A DNA stretch of 10,123 bases from Sulfurimonas sp. (GTDB lineage Bacteria; Campylobacterota; Campylobacteria; Campylobacterales; Sulfurimonadaceae). The stretch is from the NCBI GenBank assembly GCA_027858865.1, contig JAQIBW010000124.1:1-10123 (forward strand), read 5' to 3'. Positions 1 to 7,676 of the stretch are shown here, one piece after another (positions within the stretch are counted from its first letter, which is position 1; each line of letters starts with the position of its first letter). The position numbers were made by a program, and so were the translations under genes. The notes below the pieces were generated by a model that was given only the letters and a program-made list of their open reading frames with translations, searched no databases and was not told the origin of the DNA.

Positions 1-52
1 ATGTCTCAAGACTAAAAAATTTTTATATATTACAAGTGATGATGAATCATGA
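1..52 (+). CDS. 3' end of an upstream gene (partial), ATGA-coupled to the histidine kinase
   Basis: The frame beginning at base 2 is open from the window edge and ends with TGA at 50-52. Its last residues read CLKTKKFLYITSDDES. The stop overlaps the ATG of the histidine kinase (49-51) in the classic ATGA arrangement, which suggests translational coupling and one operon. The family cannot be told from 16 residues; a response regulator partner for the kinase is a guess from context only. The third frame is also open to 60-62 and gives a less convincing tail, and the first frame stops at 13-15. Confidence 0.45.
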   Translation, partial: CLKTKKFLYITSDDES

Positions 53-1908
53 AAATTATTGAAAAAAAAATTATCCCCTATCTAATAGTTGTTGTTCCTC
101 TTGCTCTTGATTTAACGGCAAGTTTTTTTATTACTACTTTTTATATTGAAAAAGTAAATGCATACTTTCATAAAGTAAAAGAGGGTTCTATGAAAGAGCA
201 AGTAGAGTCCAAAAAGGCAAAGAGTGAGATCTGGGTACAACAGCTAAACCTTCTCTTTGATTACAAAAACAACAGAGTAGAAGAAGATATCAAAGCAGAG
301 TTGCAGACAAGGGTAGATATGGCATATAAAAGTGCTAGGTTTATTTATGAGAAGTATGAGGGAAAAAAAGGCAAGAGTGAGATTAAAGAGCGTATCATAG
401 ATGCTCTGAATCAAATGACCTACAGCACAAAAAAAGATTATATATTTATAGCTGACTTTACTGGAAACAGTATACTATCAAGAAGCTCTTTACTTAACCA
501 AAAAAATATAAGTGCTTATGAAGATGTTGATGGAAGATCTATAATCCTAGAAGAGATACAGAAGGTCAGAAAATATGGTGAGGGCTTTTTAGAAAGTAAC
601 TTCTATACTGGTGCCGGAAAGCAGATTATTTTAGTTAAAGACTTAGATATGTATGGCTGGTATATAGGGTCATCTACAAATGTTTTAGAAAAACTAGAAG
701 TTCTAAAGTCTTCACTTTTAGGAATGCTTAAAAGTATACCGATGGACAGTGCTGATTTTATGGGTCTTTATGATGATAAAAAAGCTATTTTTTTATCTAA
801 AAAGATGAGAGAATTTCTAGGCGATGATTCACTTGAAATTATAAGTAAAAATCTCTCTCAAGAGCCAACTTGGTACAAAGACAAGGTAGATGGAATCTAC
901 TACTACAGTAGATATTATGAGCCTCTTAACTGGTACTTGGTTTATGGATTTGAAATCTCTAAAATGAGTAAAAAAGAGTTAAAAAAACAGACTGAGCTAG
1001 AAGAAATTCTTGACAATGAGTTAGAGTTCATCATCAAAGCTTCTGGATCTATTGTAATTTTTGTTGTTATATTGTCACTTTTATTATCTAGAAAAATCAA
1101 CCAAATATTTTCTCAGTATCAGATGGAGGTTCAAAAAAGAACTGATGAGTTGGAGAAGTTAAATGAGTCTTTAGAACAAAGAGTTTTAAATGGTTTAAAA
1201 GCGCATAGACAAAAAGACAAGATGCTCATCCAACAATCAAAAATGGCTGAGATGGGAGATATGCTTAGTATGATTGCACATCAGTGGAGGCAACCACTAA
1301 ATCAGATGTCATATCTTTTTATGAATATTGACTCTGCTTATGAGTATAAAGAGTTAACAAAAGAGTACCTTGATGACAAGCTAAAGGAGGGAAATACTCT
1401 TTTAGAATTTATGTCTGTAACTATAGATGACTTTAGAAACTACTTTAGACCAGATAAGTCTAAAGAGTTTGTTTTAGTAAGCGATGTTGTAACTACAAGT
1501 GTTTCACTTATGCAAAAGTCACTAGAAGTTAGTGGTGTTGAAGTAGAATTAGAGTCTCGGGGAAGAGACCTGACCCATATATATAAAAATGAATTCATAC
1601 AAGTTATGCTAAATTTAATTAAAAATGCAAAAGATATCTTAGTAGACAAAAAAATAAAAAATCCTAAAATAATCATAACATCCAGATGTGAGAAAGAAAA
1701 GCTTATAGTTGAGGTGTGTGATAACGGTGGTGGAGTAGATGAAAAAGTAATAGATAAAATCTTTGACCCATACTTCTCTACAAAAGACAATCAGGGTGGA
1801 ACAGGACTGGGACTTTATATGTCTAAGATGATTATAGAAGAACATTTAAATGGAAAACTAAGTGTCCGTAACTCTGAAGATGGGGCATGTTTTAAAATCG
1901 AGATTTAA
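49..1908 (+). CDS. Membrane-bound sensor histidine kinase with periplasmic Cache-type sensor domain
   Basis: This 619-residue protein should sense an extracytoplasmic signal and phosphorylate a response regulator. A first transmembrane helix spans about residues 8-31 and a second about 328-348. Between them lies a periplasmic region with the look of a Cache sensor (YSTKKDYIFIADFTGN near 125-140 and the GWYIGSS strand near 203-209). A short coiled-coil linker (355-395) leads to the kinase core. The phosphoacceptor is H411 in IAHQWRQPLNQ. The N box has N522 and N526, the G1 box is DNGGG (558-562), the F box is FDPYFSTK (572-579) and the G2 box is GGTGLGL (583-589), so all ATP-binding motifs are intact. 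The start at 49 is chosen for its ATGA overlap with the preceding gene; the ribosome site itself is weak. The receiver partner is not adjacent downstream, so it is probably upstream, outside the window. Known Cache ligands are usually small organic molecules; whether this kinase controls the efflux genes 50 bp downstream is unknown. Confidence 0.93.
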   Translation: MKIIEKKIIPYLIVVVPLALDLTASFFITTFYIEKVNAYFHKVKEGSMKEQVESKKAKSEIWVQQLNLLFDYKNNRVEEDIKAELQTRVDMAYKSARFIYEKYEGKKGKSEIKERIIDALNQMTYSTKKDYIFIADFTGNSILSRSSLLNQKNISAYEDVDGRSIILEEIQKVRKYGEGFLESNFYTGAGKQIILVKDLDMYGWYIGSSTNVLEKLEVLKSSLLGMLKSIPMDSADFMGLYDDKKAIFLSKKMREFLGDDSLEIISKNLSQEPTWYKDKVDGIYYYSRYYEPLNWYLVYGFEISKMSKKELKKQTELEEILDNELEFIIKASGSIVIFVVILSLLLSRKINQIFSQYQMEVQKRTDELEKLNESLEQRVLNGLKAHRQKDKMLIQQSKMAEMGDMLSMIAHQWRQPLNQMSYLFMNIDSAYEYKELTKEYLDDKLKEGNTLLEFMSVTIDDFRNYFRPDKSKEFVLVSDVVTTSVSLMQKSLEVSGVEVELESRGRDLTHIYKNEFIQVMLNLIKNAKDILVDKKIKNPKIIITSRCEKEKLIVEVCDNGGGVDEKVIDKIFDPYFSTKDNQGGTGLGLYMSKMIIEEHLNGKLSVRNSEDGACFKIEI

Positions 1909-1923
1909 TTTTATTTTTTAATG

Positions 1924-1957
1924 ATTGATTGTTATTGTTAGTATAGAATACGCGCAA
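1924..1957 (+). promoter_or_regulatory. Candidate promoter of the efflux gene cluster
   Basis: TAGAAT at 1944-1949 matches five of six bases of the -10 consensus and lies in the only gap between the kinase and the small His-rich gene. A TTGATT at 1925-1930 is too close (13 bp) to be a good -35, but sigma-70 promoters in Campylobacterota often lack a recognisable -35. Transcription would start about 1956-1957, that is, one or two bases before the ATG at 1958. Confidence 0.35.
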
Positions 1958-2266
1958 ATGAATTCAATTAAAAATAAAATATTATTGGTATTACTTTTCA
2001 CATTCACTTTTTTTGTGATGCATGACTATATAGTTGTAGTCGATCATCACGCAGACTTTAAATCTAAAGCTTTTCATATAGAGAATGAAGATACCTCTGT
2101 AGGTGTACAGGCTCATATTCATGAAGCTATTCATATGATTTTGGCTTTTAATTTTGAGTCAAAGTTGTCACTACAAGTAAAACTACTAGATTCAAAACCT
2201 TCAGTTGCTCCTTTTAGTCTAATCTCCCATATAAACTTAGTTCCACAAAGACCCCCTTTAACTTAA
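1958..2266 (+). CDS. Small His-rich membrane-anchored or exported protein of unknown function, first gene of the efflux cluster
   Basis: I do not recognise a named family. From the ATG at 1958 the protein has 102 residues: a hydrophobic N-terminal helix (about 8-21) that could be a signal anchor or uncleaved signal peptide, then a periplasmic part with eight histidines overall (22, 30, 31, 40, 53, 55, 59, 91), and an end reading VPQRPPLT. The frame is open further upstream, to a TTG at 1925, but the hydrophobic segment sits at the N-terminus only with the 1958 start. No Shine-Dalgarno sequence precedes 1958. It lies 49 bp after the kinase and 45 bp before the TolC gene, on the same strand. 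Small His-containing exported proteins such as CzcI occur next to metal RND pumps in other bacteria; by analogy this could be a metal-binding or regulatory accessory of the pump. That is inference from position and composition, not from a sequence match. Confidence 0.7.
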   Translation: MNSIKNKILLVLLFTFTFFVMHDYIVVVDHHADFKSKAFHIENEDTSVGVQAHIHEAIHMILAFNFESKLSLQVKLLDSKPSVAPFSLISHINLVPQRPPLT

Positions 2267-2305
2267 CCTTTTTTCTATATGCATATAATATTTTTAAAAA
2301 AAGGT
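2266..2305 (+). promoter_or_regulatory. Intercistronic stem-loop covering the TolC-gene ribosome binding site
   Basis: ACCTTTTTT (2266-2274) can pair over nine bases with AAAAAAGGT (2297-2305). The 3' arm contains the AAGG (2301-2304) that is the Shine-Dalgarno sequence for the ATG at 2312. The loop carries a 12-base palindrome, TATATGCATATA (2276-2287). The stop codon of the preceding small gene (2264-2266) touches the 5' arm, so a ribosome terminating there would open the stem. The pairing is seen directly; a regulatory role is inferred, and the stem is weak because it is A/U rich. Confidence 0.35.
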
Positions 2306-2311
2306 CAAACA

Positions 2312-3499
2312 ATGAAACTAAAATTATTTTTAGTGTTTTTCTTTACTCTTAATGCTTATTCTCAGAATTTATCAGAGATTATAGAAGCACTACAAAAGAG
2401 TAATAAAACACTTTCTATTACACAAAAAACTTATTCAGATATAGCTAAAAATGAGATATTTGATACACAAGAAGCGCCAGAACTTGGACTTAGCTTATCT
2501 CAAGCTGATGAGAGCACACAAGATGGTTTAGAATATGCAGTAGGCATATCTCAAAAATTGGCTCACCCATTCGCATCTGACAGTAAAACAAATGCAACAG
2601 ATGCCTTAACAAAATCAATAAAACAAAAGACAAAACATAAACTACATATACTTACTTTAGAAGTATCATCAAGATACCACTCAGCATGTACTTCAAAAGA
2701 GATGAGCGATGGAGCGGATCTACTTTATAAAGAGCAAAGCAGTAGATTTAATCAACTCCAACGCGCTTATGATTTAGGGGAGATATCTAAAAAGAGTCTT
2801 CTTTTTAATAAGCTTGATTTAGCCAAGCTACAGCAAAAAGTAGCATCTCATAAGAGAAGTTACTTGACAGAGTTGTCATATCTTCAAGAATCTATAGATA
2901 ATTTAACTATAAATGAGCTTTCTTGTAATGATTTGGTAGAAATATCTAGAGATATCAAACTAAACTCAATTCAAGAACATGGTGAAATAAAAGAGATAAC
3001 ATATCAGCAAAGCGCTGCAAAATCTTTTTATGATGTTTACAATTCATCATTTAAATCACTTGGATATGAACTCTTATATGAAAAAGAGTTAGATAAAACT
3101 CGTTATACATTTGGACTTAGCATCCCGCTAGGCGGGGCGACATCTCAGACTCAAAAACAACAGGCAGAATATTTATTTAAAAACTCTTCATTAGTAGCTG
3201 AGAAAGAAGCACTAACTTCAGAGATTATTAATGCTTCAAAATCTTTACAGTTAAAGATAGAGACACTTTATGATGAGTATACGCTTCTCAATCAAGAAAT
3301 CCTGCCAATGAGTTTTGAGCTTAGAGGGCTCTCAAAATCTGCTCTTAGTGAGGGGGAAGGTACTATTATGGAGTATCTAGATGCTACAAGGTCTTATTCT
3401 GAAAACTTACTAGAGATGTTAAAAATCAAAAAAATTTACTACTATGAGCTTTTTGAACTATATAAAAGAGCCGATTTAGATTTAGGAAAAAAATTATGA
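2312..3499 (+). CDS. TolC/CzcC-like outer membrane efflux protein
   Basis: This 395-residue protein should form the outer membrane channel of the tripartite export system encoded here. The N-terminus has a signal peptide (KLK, then a hydrophobic stretch, with probable cleavage after AYS near residue 17). There is no lipobox cysteine, so it is not a lipoprotein. The mature part shows the long amphipathic helices of the outer membrane efflux protein fold. The repeat-type strand EYAVGISQKL (74-83) is matched by RYTFGLSIPLGG (264-275), which are the membrane strands that begin each half. The tail TIMEYLDATRSYSENL (351-366) is typical of CzcC/TolC proteins. The start at 2312 is preferred over an in-frame ATG at 2279 because it has AAGG seven bases upstream and places the signal peptide at the N-terminus. 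The stop overlaps the adaptor gene by ATGA. The length is slightly short for the family (usually about 410-480). Confidence 0.88.
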   Translation: MKLKLFLVFFFTLNAYSQNLSEIIEALQKSNKTLSITQKTYSDIAKNEIFDTQEAPELGLSLSQADESTQDGLEYAVGISQKLAHPFASDSKTNATDALTKSIKQKTKHKLHILTLEVSSRYHSACTSKEMSDGADLLYKEQSSRFNQLQRAYDLGEISKKSLLFNKLDLAKLQQKVASHKRSYLTELSYLQESIDNLTINELSCNDLVEISRDIKLNSIQEHGEIKEITYQQSAAKSFYDVYNSSFKSLGYELLYEKELDKTRYTFGLSIPLGGATSQTQKQQAEYLFKNSSLVAEKEALTSEIINASKSLQLKIETLYDEYTLLNQEILPMSFELRGLSKSALSEGEGTIMEYLDATRSYSENLLEMLKIKKIYYYELFELYKRADLDLGKKL

Positions 3500-4560
3500 A
3501 AAAAATATTTACTTTATTAGTTATTAGTATGAGTCTATTTGCTGCTCAAACTATCGAAATATCAAAGAAGCAACAAGATGACTTGGGTGTAAACATTCAA
3601 GAAGTCACAATTATTGACTCTATCCCTGTTGGGCCATATAATGGAATTGTTACGTTAGATAAGAGAGATATTATCTCAATAGGCTCTACTGTAGAAGCTG
3701 TGGTTGAAAATATACATGTTAGAAATTTAGAGCATGTAAAAAAAGGAGAAAAACTTTTAACACTTAAGAGTAATGAGCTTTTGAATCTTCAAGAAAAGTA
3801 CATTAAAGCCTTGATTGAGAGTAAAACAATTGATAAGAATTATGAGAGAAATCAAAAACTTCAAAGCCAAGGCATTATCTCATCAAAGAAACTTTTGGAA
3901 TCAATTCAAAAAAAGCAAAGCAGTGACTTAAGAGTTAAACTGAGTGCAAATGAACTTCTTGCAAGTGGTTTTAGTAATAACATGTTAGTAAGAGTTCAAA
4001 ATAATCATCAACCGATTATGCAGTTTAATATTCTTGCTACAAGAGATGGAATCATCAATAAAATAGATGTAAATATCGGTGAAAAAGTAGAATCAAATCG
4101 TAGTATGATGAATATTTATGCAGATGGGAAAAGGTTTATAGAACTTAGTGTTCCTGTTCATACTGTAGGAAGTATTTCTATAGGAGACAAGTCTTCCTTT
4201 GAAGCATATAGTGCAAAGATTACGGCTATAGGAAATGTGGTAAACAGTGAGTCACAATCTGTGCAAGTAAGAGCTCTAATCGATAATGCTAAAAATATCA
4301 TGATAAATAGAATATACCCAGTTATTATCACTAAAAAGATAAGCGGCGCTGTAAAGATTAAAAAGAGTGCCTTAGTCTTTGATGGCAATAACTCGTATGT
4401 TTTTAAAAGAGTAGCTAAGGGTTTTGAAGTTATTAGTGTTAGCATTATTAAAGAAGGACCTTCGTGTTACATCGTACATGCTAATTTAAAAGCCGGAGAT
4501 GCTGTAGCTGTTAGCTCTACATCAGCACTATTAGGTGCTGTGGAATTTTCAGATGAGTGA
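3496..4560 (+). CDS. Periplasmic adaptor (membrane fusion protein, HlyD/CusB family) of RND efflux system
   Basis: This 354-residue protein should bridge the RND pump and the outer membrane channel in the periplasm. A signal peptide covers residues 1-17 (cut near LFAA/QT). The first lipoyl half-motif lies about 60-92 (VVENIHVRNLEHVKKGEKLLTL). A helical hairpin runs about 93-157. The second lipoyl half-motif is about 177-208 (ILATRDGIINKIDVNIGEKV), followed by a beta-barrel and a membrane-proximal domain ending near 340. It is shorter than CusB (about 400) and CzcB (about 520), and lacks a His-rich N-terminal extension. The mature N-terminal region has no methionine before residue 163, whereas CusB binds Cu/Ag with N-terminal methionines. 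Its ATG overlaps the TolC stop by four bases, with AGGA at 3484-3487 as the ribosome site, and its end overlaps the pump gene by eight bases, so the three are translated together. Confidence 0.9.
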   Translation: MKKIFTLLVISMSLFAAQTIEISKKQQDDLGVNIQEVTIIDSIPVGPYNGIVTLDKRDIISIGSTVEAVVENIHVRNLEHVKKGEKLLTLKSNELLNLQEKYIKALIESKTIDKNYERNQKLQSQGIISSKKLLESIQKKQSSDLRVKLSANELLASGFSNNMLVRVQNNHQPIMQFNILATRDGIINKIDVNIGEKVESNRSMMNIYADGKRFIELSVPVHTVGSISIGDKSSFEAYSAKITAIGNVVNSESQSVQVRALIDNAKNIMINRIYPVIITKKISGAVKIKKSALVFDGNNSYVFKRVAKGFEVISVSIIKEGPSCYIVHANLKAGDAVAVSSTSALLGAVEFSDE

Positions 4561-7500
4561 AAAGTTAATTAGTTTTGCGCTTGGGCAAAAGGTATTAGTT
4601 CTTTTAATAGCGATGGCTGTTCTTTTATTTGGAGCATATTCTATGCTCAAATTACCTGTAGATGCTTACCCTGATGTAGCGCCTACACAAGTGAAGATTA
4701 TTCTAAAATCTCCTGGTATGACACCTGCTGAAATGGAAGCTCGCGTAATGATTCCAGTTGAGCAAAATATGCAGAGTATTCCAAATCAGAAGATAGTGAG
4801 ATCACTGGCTAAGTACGGTCTTTGTGATATTACTATTGACTTTGATGATGGAGTTGATATCTACTGGGCAAGACAACAAGTTACGCAAAGATTAACAGAA
4901 GTTCAAGACCTGTTACCTCCAAATGTATTGGGTGGACTAGCTCCTATTACTACACCTTTGGGTGAAGTTTTGATGTTTACAATAGAGTCAGATACTCTTG
5001 ATTTAATGCAAAAGAGAACACTTCTTGACTGGGTAATAAATAAAAGAATTCGCTCAGTAGATGGTGTAGCAGAAGCTAATGCACTCGGTGGTTATGTTAA
5101 GACATACGAGATAGTTCCTGATTTTAACAAGATGAAACTCTATAAAATAAACATGAAGCTACTTCAAGAAGTAGTTAGCCAAAACAATAAAAATGATGGA
5201 GTTGGAAGACTCTCAATCGGGGAGCAGAGTCTTTTTATACGTTCAGAGGGAAGACTCAAAGATATACCAGATATTTCAAATCTTATTGTTAAGTATGAAA
5301 ACGGCAGAAATATCAGAATCTCAGATATTGCAGAGGTAAAAATAGGCTCTTTAACAAGAGGTGGCTTTGTAACAAAAGATGGAAAAAAAGAGGCTGTTGA
5401 AGGTATTGTATTATCAAGAAAGGGTGTTGATACATCAGGAGTTTTAAAAAGAGTAAAAGCAGAACTCCAAAAAATAGAAAAAGATTTGCCAAAAGGTACA
5501 ACTCTAAATATTTTTTATGATCGTTCAGACTTAGTTTCAAAGGCTATAGAGACAGTTTCTATGGCACTCTTAGAAGCACTTGTTCTTATAGTTATAGTTC
5601 TGTTTTTATTTCTAGGAAACTTTGCATCTGCATTTAGTGTAGCAATTATTTTACCTTTTGCAGGGATGATGACATTTATCGCAATGGGTTACTTTGGCAT
5701 CACTGCAAACTTAATGAGTTTAGGTGGTTTAGCAATCGCCATAGGAATGCTCGTAGATGCAGGTGTTGTTATGGTTGAAAATATTAGTGAGCATCTGTAT
5801 GATGAAAAGTATAAAGATGAACCTAAACTAAGACTGGTTATGAAGTCTGCAAAAGAAGTAGCGACACCAGTTTTTACAGGTATTTTAATTATTATTATCG
5901 TTTTCTTACCACTATTAACACTTGAAGGACTAGAAGGTAAACTTTTTGTACCAGTAGCGCTTAGTATAGTTTTTGCGTTGACTTCATCACTTATACTAGC
6001 CCTAACTTTTATCCCTGTTGTAAGTTATTATGTTTTAAAACAGGTTCCACATAAAAAAGTTCCTATGATGGTTTTTTTGGAAAAAAGATATGAAAAAATC
6101 CTAAAATGGTCTCTAAATCATCAAAAAATAGTTTTCTTAGTTGCAGCTATTTTATGGATAGCAGCAGTTGGAGCTTACACTCAAGTAGGTAAGACTTTTA
6201 TGCCTACTCTTGATGAGGGCAATGTGATTATCGGAATTGAGAAAAATCCGTCTATTTCACTTGAAGCTAGTAAAGAGATAGATTTGAAAATTCAACAATC
6301 TCTTTTGAGAGAAGTTCCTGAGATTATATCTATAGTTGCCCGTGGTGGTAGTGATGAGATAGGACTTGATCCAATGGGCTTAAATGACACAGATACATTT
6401 TTAGTCCTTAAGCCTAAAGAGGAGTGGAGAGTCCCATCAAATGAGTGGTTACTCGATGAATTAAGAAAAGTCTTGGATGAATTTGTCGGCATTGAATATG
6501 GTTTTACACAGCCTATAGCCATGAGAATCTCAGAGATGCTAAGTGGTTCACGCGGTGATATAGTAGTAAATATTTATGGTGATGATACTCAAAAACTAGA
6601 GAGTATAGCCAAAGATATCTTTAGGATTACAGAATCTATAAAAGGTAGCAGTGATGTATACAAAAAGGCAAATGATGGTGTGGCTTATTGGCAAGTAGAC
6701 TTTAAAGATGAAGCTATGGCACGTTATGGGGTCAGTAGGGATGAACTTTCATCATATCTACAAGCAAGTGTAAACGGAGTAGAAGTAGGAATAATCCAAG
6801 AAGACCTTAGACGAATACCTCTTATGATAAAGGGTTCGCAAAACTTACAAAAGAGCATGAGCACAAATATTGATTTACAATATGTACTGAGTAATGGGGC
6901 TAGCGTTGAGATAAATGAGTTGGTAAGCTTTAAAATGACACAAGGACCAGTGCAGATAAACCATGAAAATGGGATGAGAAAAAGTCTTGTTCAGACAAAT
7001 GTTATTGGTCGTGATTTAGTCGGTTTTGTTGATGAATTAAGCTCTAAGATAAAGTCTTCTATTAAGTTGCCACAAGGATACTTTGTTGAGTATGCCGGAG
7101 AGTATCAAAATCAGCAAAGAGCTTCAAAAAGATTATCTTTTATAATTCCTTTAAGTATAGGTCTTGTTTTTATTTTATTGCTTATGACATTCAAGTCCAG
7201 TTTACAAGCATTTTTAGTCTTGCTAAACATTCCTTTTGCTCTAATAGGTGGAGTTTTTGGACTTTACTTTACAGGTGAATATATGAGTGTTCCAGCTACT
7301 GTAGGATTTATTGCTCTTATGGGTATAGCAGTGCTAAATGGAGTTGTTATGCTTAACTATTTTAATTATTTAAAGAGTAGTGTAAAAGATTCTTTAGAAC
7401 TTGTTACAACAGGCTCTATTAGGAGACTTCGACCGGTTCTTATGACAGCAGCTATCGCGGCACTTGGTCTTATCCCTATGCTTTTTGCATCGGGCCCTGG

Positions 7501-7621
7501 TTCTGAGATACAGAAGCCTTTGGCTATTGTTATCATCAACGGTTTAGTGTCATCTACATTTTTAACTTTGGTATTGTTACCTATTTTGTATCATAAGTTT
7601 GTTTTGAACAAAGAAGATTAA
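4553..7621 (+). CDS. HME-type RND efflux pump, inner membrane permease (CzcA/CusA family)
   Basis: This 1022-residue proton-driven inner membrane antiporter is full length for the family (about 1020-1060). The N-terminus has TM1 (about 13-31) followed by the conserved LPVDAYPDVAPTQV (34-47) and the VEQNM and RQQVTQRL blocks of the first porter domain. TM2-TM6 fall within about 338-490 and TM7 at about 523-543; a second periplasmic half precedes TM8-TM12 (about 860-1015). TM4 carries GLAIAIGMLVDAGVVMVEN (392-410) with the proton-relay D402 and E409; the extra Asp of Zn/Co/Cd pumps (DFG motif) is Ala396 here, as in CusA. Of the three Cu-binding methionines of CusA, only the last seems kept (M662 in SEMLSG); the others align with Gly561 and about Asp612. 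Substrate is therefore uncertain: a metal is likely from family membership. The ATG at 4553 is chosen over a GTG at 4535; it overlaps the adaptor by eight bases. A hairpin follows ten bases after the stop. Confidence 0.92.
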   Translation: MSEKLISFALGQKVLVLLIAMAVLLFGAYSMLKLPVDAYPDVAPTQVKIILKSPGMTPAEMEARVMIPVEQNMQSIPNQKIVRSLAKYGLCDITIDFDDGVDIYWARQQVTQRLTEVQDLLPPNVLGGLAPITTPLGEVLMFTIESDTLDLMQKRTLLDWVINKRIRSVDGVAEANALGGYVKTYEIVPDFNKMKLYKINMKLLQEVVSQNNKNDGVGRLSIGEQSLFIRSEGRLKDIPDISNLIVKYENGRNIRISDIAEVKIGSLTRGGFVTKDGKKEAVEGIVLSRKGVDTSGVLKRVKAELQKIEKDLPKGTTLNIFYDRSDLVSKAIETVSMALLEALVLIVIVLFLFLGNFASAFSVAIILPFAGMMTFIAMGYFGITANLMSLGGLAIAIGMLVDAGVVMVENISEHLYDEKYKDEPKLRLVMKSAKEVATPVFTGILIIIIVFLPLLTLEGLEGKLFVPVALSIVFALTSSLILALTFIPVVSYYVLKQVPHKKVPMMVFLEKRYEKILKWSLNHQKIVFLVAAILWIAAVGAYTQVGKTFMPTLDEGNVIIGIEKNPSISLEASKEIDLKIQQSLLREVPEIISIVARGGSDEIGLDPMGLNDTDTFLVLKPKEEWRVPSNEWLLDELRKVLDEFVGIEYGFTQPIAMRISEMLSGSRGDIVVNIYGDDTQKLESIAKDIFRITESIKGSSDVYKKANDGVAYWQVDFKDEAMARYGVSRDELSSYLQASVNGVEVGIIQEDLRRIPLMIKGSQNLQKSMSTNIDLQYVLSNGASVEINELVSFKMTQGPVQINHENGMRKSLVQTNVIGRDLVGFVDELSSKIKSSIKLPQGYFVEYAGEYQNQQRASKRLSFIIPLSIGLVFILLLMTFKSSLQAFLVLLNIPFALIGGVFGLYFTGEYMSVPATVGFIALMGIAVLNGVVMLNYFNYLKSSVKDSLELVTTGSIRRLRPVLMTAAIAALGLIPMLFASGPGSEIQKPLAIVIINGLVSSTFLTLVLLPILYHKFVLNKED

Positions 7622-7630
7622 ATATTAGAG

Positions 7631-7661
7631 ATTCGCTTATCGGTTAGTCTGATAAGCGAAT
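7631..7661. terminator. Stem-loop between convergent genes, probable bidirectional terminator
   Basis: ATTCGCTTATC (7631-7641) and GATAAGCGAAT (7651-7661) are perfect inverted repeats of 11 bp. One G-U and one G-C pair can extend the stem and leave a five-base loop. It lies ten bases after the pump stop and about 15 bases after the stop of the convergent membrane-protein gene. On the + strand it is followed by seven A residues rather than T; on the - strand the following sequence is only moderately T-rich. The position fits termination of both transcripts, but the lack of a good U-tract on either side lowers confidence in a purely intrinsic mechanism. Confidence 0.6.
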
Positions 7662-7676
7662 AAAAAAAGCTTGTTA

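Noticed and set aside
1440..1845. Open frames on the - strand inside the histidine kinase gene
   Set aside because: They are antisense to the well-supported kinase core motifs, are Ser/Thr/Phe rich and have no ribosome site or recognisable domain.
1890..1920. T-rich tail after the kinase as an intrinsic terminator
   Set aside because: The run of T is present, but the preceding inverted repeat is only four or five A/T pairs with almost no loop.
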